A DNA stretch of 36,540 nucleotides from Dehalococcoidia bacterium (GCA_021462855.1 JAJTXQ010000058.1:1-36540), one strand, 5' to 3'; positions 7,265-18,640 are shown, numbered from the stretch's first letter. Notes: generated by a model not told the origin, from the letters alone. Numbers and translations: made by a program.

Positions 7265-8425
7265 CTAGATTCGATGTTCCCGCACGATCCCTTCGACCGC
7301 ATCCGCGACGCGGTCCACGTCTGATTCTGACATGCGCGTATAGAGCGGCAGCGACAGCATGCCCTCGAACGCCGCGTCGGCGACCGGGAAGTCGCCGGGC
7401 GCCCACCCGTACGCCTCTCGATAATACGGATGATGGTGGATCGGAATAAAGTGGACGGACGTCCCGATCCCCCGTTCCTTCAACTTTGATATGACCGCGT
7501 CCCGGCCGATGTCAAGCGAGCCCGGCCGGAGCCGGAGCACGTACAGGTGCCACGCGTGCGTCGTGCCCCCTCGCTCGGACGGCGCAATGACCTCTGGCAC
7601 GGACGCGAAGCGGGCGTTGTAACGCTCGGCGAGACGGCGGCGCGCGTCCTGGAACGCGCCGATGCGGGCGAACTGCGCGTGGCCGAGCGCCGCCTGGAAG
7701 TCCGACATGGCGTAGTTGTAGCCCGGCGCCAGGACCTGGTACGCCCACGAGCCGCGCGCCGTGTAACGGTCCCACGCGTCGTTGCTCATGCCGTGCAGCG
7801 CGAGCAGCCGGCAGCGCTCGGCGAGCTCGTCGTCGTCCGTCGTCAGCATGCCGCCGCGGCCGCTCGTCACGTTCTTGGTGGGGTAGAAGCTGAACACCGT
7901 CGCATCGCCAAACGTGCCGATCGCCCGGGCGCCAATCGCCGTGCCGAGCGCATGCGCCGCGTCCTCGACCACGCGGATGCCGCGGGGCCGGGCAAGCGCG
8001 AGCAGCTCGGGCATGCGGCAGGCGGAGCCGCCATGGTGCACCGGCATCAGCGCCTTGGTGCGCGGCGTGAGCGCGCCCTCGACCGCCGCCGCGTCGATGC
8101 AGAAGTCGTCGATGCCGATGTCCGCGAGCACCGGTGTGGCGCCCGTGTGGACGATCACGTTCACGGTGGCGGCGAACGTCGTGGGCGTCGTGATCACCTC
8201 ATCGCCGGGCCCGATGCCGAGCGCCACGAGCGCCAGGTGCATGCCGGCCGTCGCCGAGTCGAGCGCGACCGCGTGTTTCGCGCCGGTCCAGGCGGCGAAC
8301 TCCGCCTCGAACGCACGCACCCGCGGGCCGGGCGCCAGCCACCCCGAGCGCAGCACCTCGGTCACCGCGCCGATCTCATCGTCGCCGATGTCGGGCAGGT
8401 TGTAGGGCAGGAAGTCCTCGTTCAT
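7265..8425 (-). CDS. DegT/DnrJ/EryC1/StrS aminotransferase 2 (PglE/ArnB/SpsC-like)
   Basis: A 386-residue PLP sugar aminotransferase. Motifs in order: LDSATAGMHLAL, TTPTTFAATVN, VEDAAHALGT, then FSFYPTKNVTSGRGGML with the Schiff-base Lys. The very conserved GEGG after that Lys reads GRGG here. HGMSNDAWDRY and YNYAMSDFQAALG match ArnB/SpsC-type enzymes that aminate C4 of UDP-4-keto sugars. The ATG at 8425 starts a typical N-terminus (PYNLPDIGDDE); further upstream the frame is low-complexity. Lying two genes upstream of the CapD-like dehydratase and adjacent to the initiating transferase, it most likely converts the 4-keto product to a 4-amino sugar. It differs clearly from the first aminotransferase, so the cluster probably makes two amino sugars. 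Confidence 0.88.
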   Translation of the reverse strand: MNEDFLPYNLPDIGDDEIGAVTEVLRSGWLAPGPRVRAFEAEFAAWTGAKHAVALDSATAGMHLALVALGIGPGDEVITTPTTFAATVNVIVHTGATPVLADIGIDDFCIDAAAVEGALTPRTKALMPVHHGGSACRMPELLALARPRGIRVVEDAAHALGTAIGARAIGTFGDATVFSFYPTKNVTSGRGGMLTTDDDELAERCRLLALHGMSNDAWDRYTARGSWAYQVLAPGYNYAMSDFQAALGHAQFARIGAFQDARRRLAERYNARFASVPEVIAPSERGGTTHAWHLYVLRLRPGSLDIGRDAVISKLKERGIGTSVHFIPIHHHPYYREAYGWAPGDFPVADAAFEGMLSLPLYTRMSESDVDRVADAVEGIVREHRI

Positions 8426-8512
8426 TCGCGCGTCATGGTATCGCGCGCCGTCCGCGGCCCGCGCGCCAGGCGATGATGGCGCGCGCGGGCGCATCGGCGG
8501 TGTCGCCGCGCG

Positions 8513-9544
8513 TTATCCCGGGGCTTCCGTGCTCTGGTGAGCGCCCGGTCGCGCTGGGTCGGCTGCGGGGCCTCCGGCCAGCCCCAGGGTCCCGGCAATG
8601 AACCCCGCGCCATACGACACGTGCAGGCAGGCAAACGCCGCCGCCACAGGCGGAAGATAGCGCCAGCCGCGCCCTCGAATGGCTGACGCCGTTGCGATGG
8701 TGGCGACGAGAGTATACAGCGCCAGCAGCGCGCGCAGGGGCCGGGGTTGGCCATCGAGCGCGCGGAGCGCCGTGAAGCCAAGCGCGGCCACGAACGTCGC
8801 CGGGACGAACTGACGCCAGCGCGCCTGCGCCGGGTGGCGGCGCAACACCTCGGGCTTGGCGCGGCCGTAGCCGAAGTACTGCCGCGCCAGCCCGCCGAAG
8901 TCACCGCGCACCGTGTACGACGCGTGCGCCTCCGGCACGAGCAGGATGATGCCTCCGGCATCGCGCAGGCGGTAGTTGAACTCATCGTCCTCGCCGCGGT
9001 CGATATCCTCCGCGAACCCGCCGATGCGCCCGAAGACCTCGCGCCGGTACGCGCCAAACGCCACGGTGTCAACCTCGCCGCCCTCGCCGCCGGTGCGGAA
9101 CGCCGCATCCCCGACGCCGAAGCGCGACGCCATCGCCAGGGCAATGCCGCGGCCGGCGTACGTGTCGCCCTCCGACTGGAGCGCGCCACCGGCGCAGTCC
9201 GCGGCCGACTCCTCCAGCGCGTGCACGCAGCGGCGGATGTAGTCGGGCGCGAGCGCGGCGTGCCCGTCGACGCGCGCGATGATCTCGCCGCGCGCGTGGG
9301 CGAGGCCGGCGTTCATCGCCGGCGCCGGCTTGCGGCGCGGGTTCTCGACCAGCAGCAGGCTCAGCGTCGACTCAGCGGCAAAGCGGCCGACAATGGCGCG
9401 CGTCGCGTCGTCCGACATGCCGTCGATGACGATGACCTCGAGGCGGTCGCGCGGGTACTCCTGGGCGGCGATGCTGTACAGGCAGCGCTCGATGTAGCGC
9501 TCTTCGTTGCGCACGGGGACGAGCACGGAGACGAACGGCTCCAT
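8513..9544 (-). CDS. Family 2 glycosyltransferase, ExoA-like, membrane-associated
   Basis: A 343-residue GT-A fold glycosyltransferase. The N-terminus VSVLVPVRNEERYIERCL (residues 5-22) and VIVIDGMSDD (37-46) form the nucleotide-binding half. ARVDGHA at 90-96 supplies the DxD-like metal site and RGEDDEF (183-189) the acidic base motif. The C-terminal 100 residues hold two or three hydrophobic stretches (about 248-262, 272-290, 300-325), as in succinoglycan ExoA, so the enzyme probably sits at the membrane. The ATG at 9544 aligns with the family; upstream of it lies about 400 bases without another gene, so this is probably the first gene of the polysaccharide cluster. Donor and acceptor cannot be told from sequence. 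Confidence 0.88.
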   Translation of the reverse strand: MEPFVSVLVPVRNEERYIERCLYSIAAQEYPRDRLEVIVIDGMSDDATRAIVGRFAAESTLSLLLVENPRRKPAPAMNAGLAHARGEIIARVDGHAALAPDYIRRCVHALEESAADCAGGALQSEGDTYAGRGIALAMASRFGVGDAAFRTGGEGGEVDTVAFGAYRREVFGRIGGFAEDIDRGEDDEFNYRLRDAGGIILLVPEAHASYTVRGDFGGLARQYFGYGRAKPEVLRRHPAQARWRQFVPATFVAALGFTALRALDGQPRPLRALLALYTLVATIATASAIRGRGWRYLPPVAAAFACLHVSYGAGFIAGTLGLAGGPAADPARPGAHQSTEAPG

Positions 9545-9945
9545 GCCGCGACGGTACATCCGGGCGCTGCGGATGGCAATCCGCCGCCCGGCGCCGGGCG
9601 CTGCCCGATGTGGGCCGGCGATGATGGGGCCGCCCGGCGGCGGCAGTCGGCGAACTTCGCCCTCCATGTTGACGTGTGAGGAATGGGGGTTGACCGCGGC
9701 GACGGACAGGCGTACGTTCGTGCGCAACCCCGCCGCAGCTCACGACTGGGGACGGAAGGGCCCGAGTGCCGCCTTGCTTGCTTGACGAATCCCGTGCTCG
9801 GGCCCTTCCTGATCCAGTACCCCTCATCCCGGTCATCGCCAGCATCTGGGCCGCGGCGCGGCGCGGCGCGGCTGAAGCTGCGCTGGCCAGTGTCTGGTGA
9901 TCCGCGACGTAGCAGGCGCGCTGTGCGACAGCGGCGTTGCGCGCC
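9545..9945. other. Intergenic region between glycosyltransferase and corA
   Basis: About 400 bases without a convincing gene. It contains a strong inverted repeat (listed separately), a short GCGCG-rich run near 9853-9871, and otherwise featureless GC-rich DNA. Both flanking genes are on the minus strand, so the promoter of the polysaccharide cluster should lie here, but I could not find a good -35/-10 pair. Short open frames through it have Arg/Pro-rich shadow composition. Confidence 0.6.
9754..9809. repeat. Perfect 13-bp inverted repeat (hairpin)
   Basis: GGAAGGGCCCGAG at 9754-9766 is the exact reverse complement of CTCGGGCCCTTCC at 9797-9809, with a 30-base loop. Neither arm is followed by a T-run, so it is not a classic terminator on either strand. 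Read on the minus strand, the 3' part (AAGGCGGCACTCGGGCC..CCGTCCCC) loosely resembles the tail of a T-box leader. It could act as a terminator or insulator between corA and the polysaccharide cluster, or be a structured leader. Confidence 0.7.
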
Positions 9946-10926
9946 CTAGATCCAGCGGCGGTAGCGGAACCACGCCAGCAGCGCCATGACCACCACCACC
10001 ATCGCGATCAGCATGCCGGGGTAGCCGTACCGCCATTCGTACTCCGGCACGTTGCCGAAGTTCGTCCCGTAGATGCCGGCGATGATCGTCAGCGGCATGC
10101 CGATCACCGTCGCGATCGCCAGCGTCTTCATCGTCTCGTTCAGCCGGTTGTTGACCGACGACAGGTACGTGTTAAGCGTGCCGTCGGCGACATCCCGCAC
10201 GGTTTCGATGATCTCCTCCACGCGCACCGTGTGGTCGTACACATCGCGGAAGTACATGAGCGATTCCTGCCCGGCAAGCTCAACGTACTCACCGCGCGCG
10301 AACCGGTTGGCGACATCGCGCTGGGGGAGGATCGAGCGCTTGAGGCGCTGCACGTTGCGTTTGATCGTCAGCACCTGTTCGAGCGTGTCTCGCTCGGGGC
10401 GCGCCAACACCTGCTCCTCGATCACCGCGACCTCGTCGTCGAGCCTCTCGACGACCGGGTGGAAATCATCGACCACGACATCGAACAGCGCATGGGCGAG
10501 GAAGCCCGCGCCGCGGTCCAGCACGAGCGCACCGTTGTCGGCGCGGCGCGCCACCTCCTGCACGGCATGGACGGGGAAGCGGTGGAGCGACACCACGTAG
10601 TTCGCCCCGATGTACATGTCGAGCTCGGACGTGCGCAGGCTCCGCGCGGCGCCGTCGTACTGCACGTCGTGGATGATGACGAAGACATACTCGCCGTAGT
10701 CGTCGACCTTCGGCGGGTCGATGAGCGCGTTGTAGCAGTCGTCGATGGTCAGGTGATGGAAGCGAAAGACGTCGCGCAGCAGCGACTCACCAGCATCGCG
10801 GCCGGCCCCGGCGTCGATGTCGACCCAGAGCAGGCCGCCCTGCTCCCCGAGCGCCGCCTCGATCCCCGCGCGCGAGAGGTCCTGCTCGACGCGCCCGTCC
10901 GCATGGCGGAACCTCGACGTGATCAT
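9946..10926 (-). CDS. corA: CorA-family divalent metal channel with variant GTN motif
   Basis: A 326-residue CorA/MIT superfamily protein. A cytoplasmic alpha/beta domain spans about residues 1-150, a long helix follows (about 155-265, including LARPERDTLEQVLTIKRNVQRLKR), and two C-terminal membrane helices are at about 268-286 and 303-320 before a basic tail. The signature YGMNF at the end of the first membrane helix is YGTNF here (Gly287-Thr288-Asn289), followed by PEYEW in place of MPE-type loop residues. CorA pentamers import Mg2+ (also Co2+/Ni2+); ZntB relatives with other residues at the Met position transport Zn2+. ATG 10926 has a good GGGGGAG ribosome site 5 bases upstream. It is divergent from PRPP synthetase. 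Ion specificity is uncertain because of the variant. Confidence 0.88.
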   Translation of the reverse strand: MITSRFRHADGRVEQDLSRAGIEAALGEQGGLLWVDIDAGAGRDAGESLLRDVFRFHHLTIDDCYNALIDPPKVDDYGEYVFVIIHDVQYDGAARSLRTSELDMYIGANYVVSLHRFPVHAVQEVARRADNGALVLDRGAGFLAHALFDVVVDDFHPVVERLDDEVAVIEEQVLARPERDTLEQVLTIKRNVQRLKRSILPQRDVANRFARGEYVELAGQESLMYFRDVYDHTVRVEEIIETVRDVADGTLNTYLSSVNNRLNETMKTLAIATVIGMPLTIIAGIYGTNFGNVPEYEWRYGYPGMLIAMVVVVMALLAWFRYRRWI

Positions 10927-11088
10927 GGCGTCTCCCCCACCGCCGGGGCGCTGCCGGCGGCCGACGCGGGCATCGTACACGAGATGCGCGCCGAAGCGGC
11001 CGGCGCCGATCCGCGACCGCCAGCGCTCTGATATCATCGGGGCGCCATGCCACCCACCACGCACGACCAGGCAGGGAGCCCCAAGCCC

Positions 11089-12030
<942 letters not shown>

Positions 12031-12037
12031 CTAGCCG

Positions 12038-12754
12038 CTAGTGCGCCGAGCCGCTGGCCGCGGCCGGCGCCGCGCGCAGCGTCTCGTCACCAACGACGCG
12101 GCCGTCGAGCATGCGGATGATGCGGTCGGCGCGGGCGGCGACATCCGCGTCATGCGTCACCATCACGATCGTCAGGCCACGCTCATCGCGCAGGCGCGCC
12201 AGCAGGTCGAGCACGTGGCGTCCGGCCTCGGAGTCCAGGCTGCCGGTCGGCTCGTCGGCCAGCAGGATCGGCGGTTCGTTCGCCAGCGCGCGCGCGATCG
12301 CGACGCGCTGGCGTTCGCCGCCGGAGAGCTCCGCCGGGTGCTGCTTCTCCTTGCCGTCGAGCCCGACGAGCGCGAGCAGCTCCTGCGCGCGCCGGCTTCG
12401 CTCGCGGGACGACATGCCCGCCTCGAACATCGGCACCTGCACGTTCTCGGCCGCCGTCAGCGTCGGCAGCAGGTTGTGCAGCTGGAAGATCAGCCCCACA
12501 TCGCGCGCGCGGAAATGCGAGAGGTTCTTCTTCGTCTCGAGCACGTGATCTTTCACGCGCACGGTGCCGCAGTCCGGCACATCGAGCGCGGCGATGAGGT
12601 GGAGCAGCGTCGACTTGCCGCAGCCGCTGGGGCCGACGATCGCCACCCACTCGCCAGCGCGCACGCTCAGGTCGGCGCCGCGCAGCGCCGCGATGACGCC
12701 CTTCTCGAACGTCTTCACTACGCCGCTGATCTCGATGATTGGCTCGCTACTCAT
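12038..12754 (-). CDS. ABC transporter ATP-binding protein (MacB/LolD type)
   Basis: A 238-residue ABC ATPase. Walker A is GPSGCGKST (41-49), the Q-loop lies in GLIFQLHNLLPTLTA, the signature is LSGGERQRVA, Walker B is ILLADEPTGSLD, and the H-loop is VMVTHD. The PTGSLD and HNLLPTLTA segments are typical of the MacB/LolD/FtsE-like group that powers FtsX-type permeases rather than import systems. Its ATG overlaps the end of the permease gene by 8 bases, so the two are translated together and should form one mechanotransmission-type complex. Substrate is unknown: lipoprotein, peptide, antibiotic or cell-envelope factor are all possible. No periplasmic adaptor gene is adjacent. Confidence 0.93.
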   Translation of the reverse strand: MSSEPIIEISGVVKTFEKGVIAALRGADLSVRAGEWVAIVGPSGCGKSTLLHLIAALDVPDCGTVRVKDHVLETKKNLSHFRARDVGLIFQLHNLLPTLTAAENVQVPMFEAGMSSRERSRRAQELLALVGLDGKEKQHPAELSGGERQRVAIARALANEPPILLADEPTGSLDSEAGRHVLDLLARLRDERGLTIVMVTHDADVAARADRIIRMLDGRVVGDETLRAAPAAASGSAH

Positions 12755-13862
12755 GGCGCAGCGCCTCCATCGGCGTCAGGCGCAGCGCGCGGAGCGCCGG
12801 GTACACCGCGCCAACGAGCGCCACGACCACGGCGACGAACAGCGCCCGCACGAACACGTCGAGCGTGTAGGCCGGCTCGAGAAGCGAGCCCACGGCCGGG
12901 ATGTACAGCACCGCCCGCGACGCCGCGACGCCCAGCGCGGTGCCGACGGCGGCCGCGATCAGGCAGAGCGCCAGCGACTCGCCGATGATCATCCGCAGGA
13001 TGCGGTTGCCGCTCCATCCAACCGCGCGCAGGATGCCGATCTCGCGCGTGCGCTCGAACACCGACATCACCATCGTGTTCATCACGCCGATCGCGCCGAT
13101 GCCGACGGCGAGCGCCGAGATCGCGATGTTGAGCGCGTCCATGATCACAATGCCCTGGTCGACCTCCGAGTACTCGTCGACGTCGGCGACGGCGGAGAGC
13201 AGCGGGTTGTCGTCCTCGATCGCGTCCGCCACCTCGTGGCGGTCGAGGCCCGGCTTCACCTTCACGTAGATCATCGTGACCACGTTGGGCTTCTTTGCAT
13301 GCTCCTGCACCGTCGCGAGGGGGGCGAACGCGCCGCTGTCCTCCCACACGCTGTCCGCCTTCATGATCCCGACGACGGTGTAGGTCCGCCGGTCGAGCTC
13401 CACGGTCTCGCCGACACCGGCATTCAGCTTGTCCGCCGCGCGGACGCCCAGCATCACCTCATCGGTGGCGCCGGGCGCGATCAGCCGGCCGTCGCGGATG
13501 TTGAGGTCGATCTTCGCCAGGTCTTCGGCGCGGACGCCAACGGTGACGAAGTACGGATTGCCGCCCGCCCGCGCAACATGCAGGAGCGCGCCGACCGTGC
13601 GCTCAACGTCGTCGCGCGCGTCGACCGCCGCCCATTCCTCTTCGGTGACGGCGCTGAACGACAGGTCCGACGCGCCCTTCTGCGCCACGATGAAGTCGGA
13701 GTCGTATGCGCGCAGGAGCTGCGCACTCGTCTCCTTCAGCCCGCCCACCACGGACCCGAGCGCGACAACCGTCGTGATGCCGATGCTGATGCCCAGCACG
13801 GTAAGCCACGTGCGCACCTTCTGCCGCACGAGCGTCTTGAGGATGAACCCGAGAAAGCTCAT
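12747..13862 (-). CDS. FtsX/MacB-like ABC transporter permease
   Basis: A 371-residue permease with the four-helix MacB/FtsX layout. The N-terminal helix (about 17-42) leads into an extracytoplasmic MacB-PCD-like domain (about 45-225), followed by three C-terminal membrane helices (about 238-262, 285-318, 330-358). The conserved ERTREIGILRAVGWS coupling segment (after helix 2) and the terminal RLTPMEALRHE are family hallmarks. ATG 13862 has GGGAGG 4 bases upstream. The gene is first in a two-gene operon with the ATPase and divergent from secA. Its job is probably to use cytoplasmic ATP hydrolysis to do work on the outer face of the membrane; no substrate can be read from the sequence. Confidence 0.92.
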   Translation of the reverse strand: MSFLGFILKTLVRQKVRTWLTVLGISIGITTVVALGSVVGGLKETSAQLLRAYDSDFIVAQKGASDLSFSAVTEEEWAAVDARDDVERTVGALLHVARAGGNPYFVTVGVRAEDLAKIDLNIRDGRLIAPGATDEVMLGVRAADKLNAGVGETVELDRRTYTVVGIMKADSVWEDSGAFAPLATVQEHAKKPNVVTMIYVKVKPGLDRHEVADAIEDDNPLLSAVADVDEYSEVDQGIVIMDALNIAISALAVGIGAIGVMNTMVMSVFERTREIGILRAVGWSGNRILRMIIGESLALCLIAAAVGTALGVAASRAVLYIPAVGSLLEPAYTLDVFVRALFVAVVVALVGAVYPALRALRLTPMEALRHE

Positions 13863-14055
13863 GTCGCCTCCCGCATCGCAGCGAGCGCTTCTTTGAAGCT
13901 AGGCGCATCGCCGGGGATTCACAAGGGCCACCGGGACGGATGCGCGGAGCGGATGGGCCGGTGCGGGCTTCTGCCTACAGACGCGAAGCGGGCGTTCGCT
14001 ACACTGGAGGCCGAATCAACCCGCATCGCGCCGCCGCGCGAAGGAAGCCGGCCAC

Positions 14056-16773
<2,718 letters not shown>

Positions 16774-16783
16774 CGGCGCGGCG

Positions 16784-17497
16784 TTACCTCACGTCGCGTT
16801 CGCGAAGAACACGATCATAGTCACAACTGTAGTGAAAATCGCCGTGTGGTTGTCCGAGACCACGCTGGATCGCCGGCCAGAACGTGTCCGCCAACACGAC
16901 GTGCCCGGCATCATTCGGATGCAGCGCATCGGCGCCGAGGAGCTCGGGGCGATCGCGCATCGCTGACCAGATGTCGGCGACAGGCATGTCACGGAGCTGC
17001 GCTTCCTCCATAATCACGCGGCTAAACAGCTCCCCACGCTCGTAGAGCCTTGCCCCCCCCCCCGCGTCCCAGCCGAGCCACGGCACGGTCGCAACGACCA
17101 CGCGCGCTCCGCTGCCACGCAGACAGTCGAGCATCGCGCCATACCCGATGCGAAACGTGCGGTCGTTCAGGTTGGGATCCTCGATGACGCTATGCGCGCC
17201 CAGCTCCACGATGATCAACGACCTCGGCCTGCGCCCGACCTCTTGTGAAATGAGGAGGTCAACGTACATGCCGCCGAGCGCGGAGATCACACGCCTCGAC
17301 CCGATCGCGCCGTTGTCCGCCAGCCTGGAGCGGAGTATCGACGCGAACTCTCGGTCCTCGCCGCTCGCCAGCCACCCGAGCGTCAGGCTGTCGCCGAAGA
17401 ATATGATAGGGACGTTGTCAGGCTCGCGGTCGTTTACGATGCCGGCCGCGCACGCCACGATGATAACGGCGAAAGGGAGCAAGCGGCGAACAGACAC
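16784..17497 (-). CDS. SGNH/GDSL-like hydrolase, probable lipoprotein
   Basis: A 237-residue SGNH-fold protein. The N-terminus (RR then a hydrophobic stretch ending IVAC, Cys16) looks like a lipoprotein or secretion signal. Block I is FFGDSLTLGW with the nucleophile Ser37, block II Gly lies in GGMYVD (75-80), and block V is DALHPND with Asp190 and His193. The block III position reads ELGAHS, so the usual oxyanion Asn (GxND) is missing. GTG 17497 was chosen because it begins right before the signal; a TACAAT box at 17509-17504 ends 6 bases upstream, so the mRNA may be leaderless. Codons 145-149 run through an 11-G tract. It is probably an esterase or acyl-ester hydrolase of the envelope; substrate unknown. 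Confidence 0.75.
   Translation of the reverse strand: MSVRRLLPFAVIIVACAAGIVNDREPDNVPIIFFGDSLTLGWLASGEDREFASILRSRLADNGAIGSRRVISALGGMYVDLLISQEVGRRPRSLIIVELGAHSVIEDPNLNDRTFRIGYGAMLDCLRGSGARVVVATVPWLGWDAGGGARLYERGELFSRVIMEEAQLRDMPVADIWSAMRDRPELLGADALHPNDAGHVVLADTFWPAIQRGLGQPHGDFHYSCDYDRVLRERDVR
17053..17063. repeat. 11-base homopolymer (C11 on +, G11 in the GDSL coding strand)
   Basis: An uninterrupted run of 11 C inside the GDSL gene, encoding part of Ala-Gly-Gly-Gly-Ala. Such a tract is prone to slipped-strand mutation; a one-base change would truncate the protein after about 150 of 237 residues and remove the catalytic Asp/His. The frame is intact as given. Sequencing error at the homopolymer is an alternative. 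Confidence 0.85.
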
Positions 17498-17544
17498 ATG
17501 CGGATTGTACACACCATGCGGGCCGGCGCGCGCCACAGCCGCGG

Positions 17545-18399
17545 ATGAATCACGAACGGCGCCGCGCCGTCGCCGTCGGCCTGCTCGTCGCGGAGGACGG
17601 GCGGCTGCTGCTGCAACTGCGCGACCAGAAACCCGGCATCGTCAACCCCGGGCGCTGGGGGTTCTTCGGCGGGCACGTGGAGCACGGCGAAACGCCCGCG
17701 CAGGCGTTCCTCCGCGAGATGAGCGAGGAGCTCGGCTGGCGCCCCCGCCACTTCGAGCCGTACGCCACGCGCGAGGTCGACCGCGACGGCTGGCACGTCA
17801 CCTCGCACGTCTTCGCCGCGCACCTCGATGTTGAGCCCGGCGCGCTGACCCTCGGCGAGGGCCAGGCAATGGCGCTCGTCGCGCCGGACGCGCTGCCCGA
17901 TGCGATCACGCCGGGCGCCGCCGATGTCATCGAGGAGTTCGCGGGATCCGATGCCTGCGGCCGCGTGCGCGAGCGGTGGGAGCGCATCCCCGCCGCAGGC
18001 ATGCTCGTCGACGGGCGCGGGCGCTTCCTGCTGCAGCACCGCGACGACCGGCCGGATATCGCCAACCCGGGGCTGTGGGGCTCGTTCGGCGGCGCCGTCG
18101 AGCCTTACGAGACGCCGCACGACGGCTTCACGCGCGAGCTGCGGGAAGAGCTGGGGTGGCGGCCGGCGGAGTTCACGCTGTACGCCGCCGCACCGTGGGA
18201 TGCGCCGTGGGGCCGCGAGCTCATCTACGTCTTCGCCGCCCGCGTCGACGTGCCGGAGCAGGCGCTCGTGCTGGGCGAGGGCCAGGCGCTCGGCTTCTTC
18301 CCGCCCGACGCATTGCCGGCGGACACCGTGCCCGCGCTCGCCTCGCTCATCCGCCGCTTTGCGCGCGGCACGGACTATCGCGCGCTGGCCGGCGGATAG
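17545..18399 (+). CDS. Tandem double-NUDIX hydrolase
   Basis: A 284-residue protein made of two NUDIX domains. Nudix box 1 spans Gly43-Trp65 (G..E5..E, then REMSEELGW) and box 2 spans Gly183-Trp205 (RELREELGW); both keep the metal-binding REx2EE core. Each half ends with a matching LGEGQA...PDALP segment (about 103-120 and 243-260), so the gene arose by internal duplication. NUDIX enzymes cleave nucleoside diphosphates linked to another group (NDP-sugars, oxidised dNTPs, cofactors). The WGFFGGHVEHGE and WGSFGGAVEPYE segments resemble general housecleaning members. The ATG at 17545 follows 47 bases after the divergent GDSL start; its ribosome site is weak. Substrate cannot be assigned. Confidence 0.88.
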   Translation: MNHERRRAVAVGLLVAEDGRLLLQLRDQKPGIVNPGRWGFFGGHVEHGETPAQAFLREMSEELGWRPRHFEPYATREVDRDGWHVTSHVFAAHLDVEPGALTLGEGQAMALVAPDALPDAITPGAADVIEEFAGSDACGRVRERWERIPAAGMLVDGRGRFLLQHRDDRPDIANPGLWGSFGGAVEPYETPHDGFTRELREELGWRPAEFTLYAAAPWDAPWGRELIYVFAARVDVPEQALVLGEGQALGFFPPDALPADTVPALASLIRRFARGTDYRALAGG

Positions 18400-18544
18400 C
18401 GCAGCCCGAAGCGCAAGCATCATCACCGCAACCCGCGTGCGTCCGGAGCGGGGCAGGTCGCGCCGCACTCCGGCGCCGCTGCACCGTTGGCTCGTGTGCG
18501 CGTCCGCGGCGCTAACGCGGGGTAGGCGGCGCGTTTAATACGCG

Positions 18545-18574
18545 GTTAACACCTTCCGCGCGGCCCGTTAACGG
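18545..18574. promoter_or_regulatory. Two GTTAAC palindromes two helical turns apart
   Basis: GTTAAC occurs at 18545-18550 and again at 18567-18572, centres 22 bp apart; the second is the core of a 10-bp perfect palindrome CCGTTAACGG (18565-18574). They lie about 70-95 bases before the small GYD-like gene, in DNA otherwise near 75% GC. The same-face spacing suggests a dimer-pair operator. No clear -35/-10 is seen beside them. Confidence 0.35.
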
Positions 18575-18640
18575 CCGCCGCCCGATATCAACGTCGAAGG
18601 CGCCGTGCGCCGCAATGCGTGAATGAAGGATTGGGTATTC

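Noticed and set aside
4567-7449. A 960-codon plus-strand open frame across the dehydratase and sugar transferase genes
   Set aside because: It runs antisense to three well-defined genes, with Arg/His/Asp-rich composition and no ribosome site or domain.
9749-9838. A true T-box riboswitch
   Set aside because: Only the ends resemble a T-box; there is no full stem I with specifier loop in about 90 bases, the TGGNACC core is mismatched, and the next gene is a glycosyltransferase. Kept only as a hairpin with a query.
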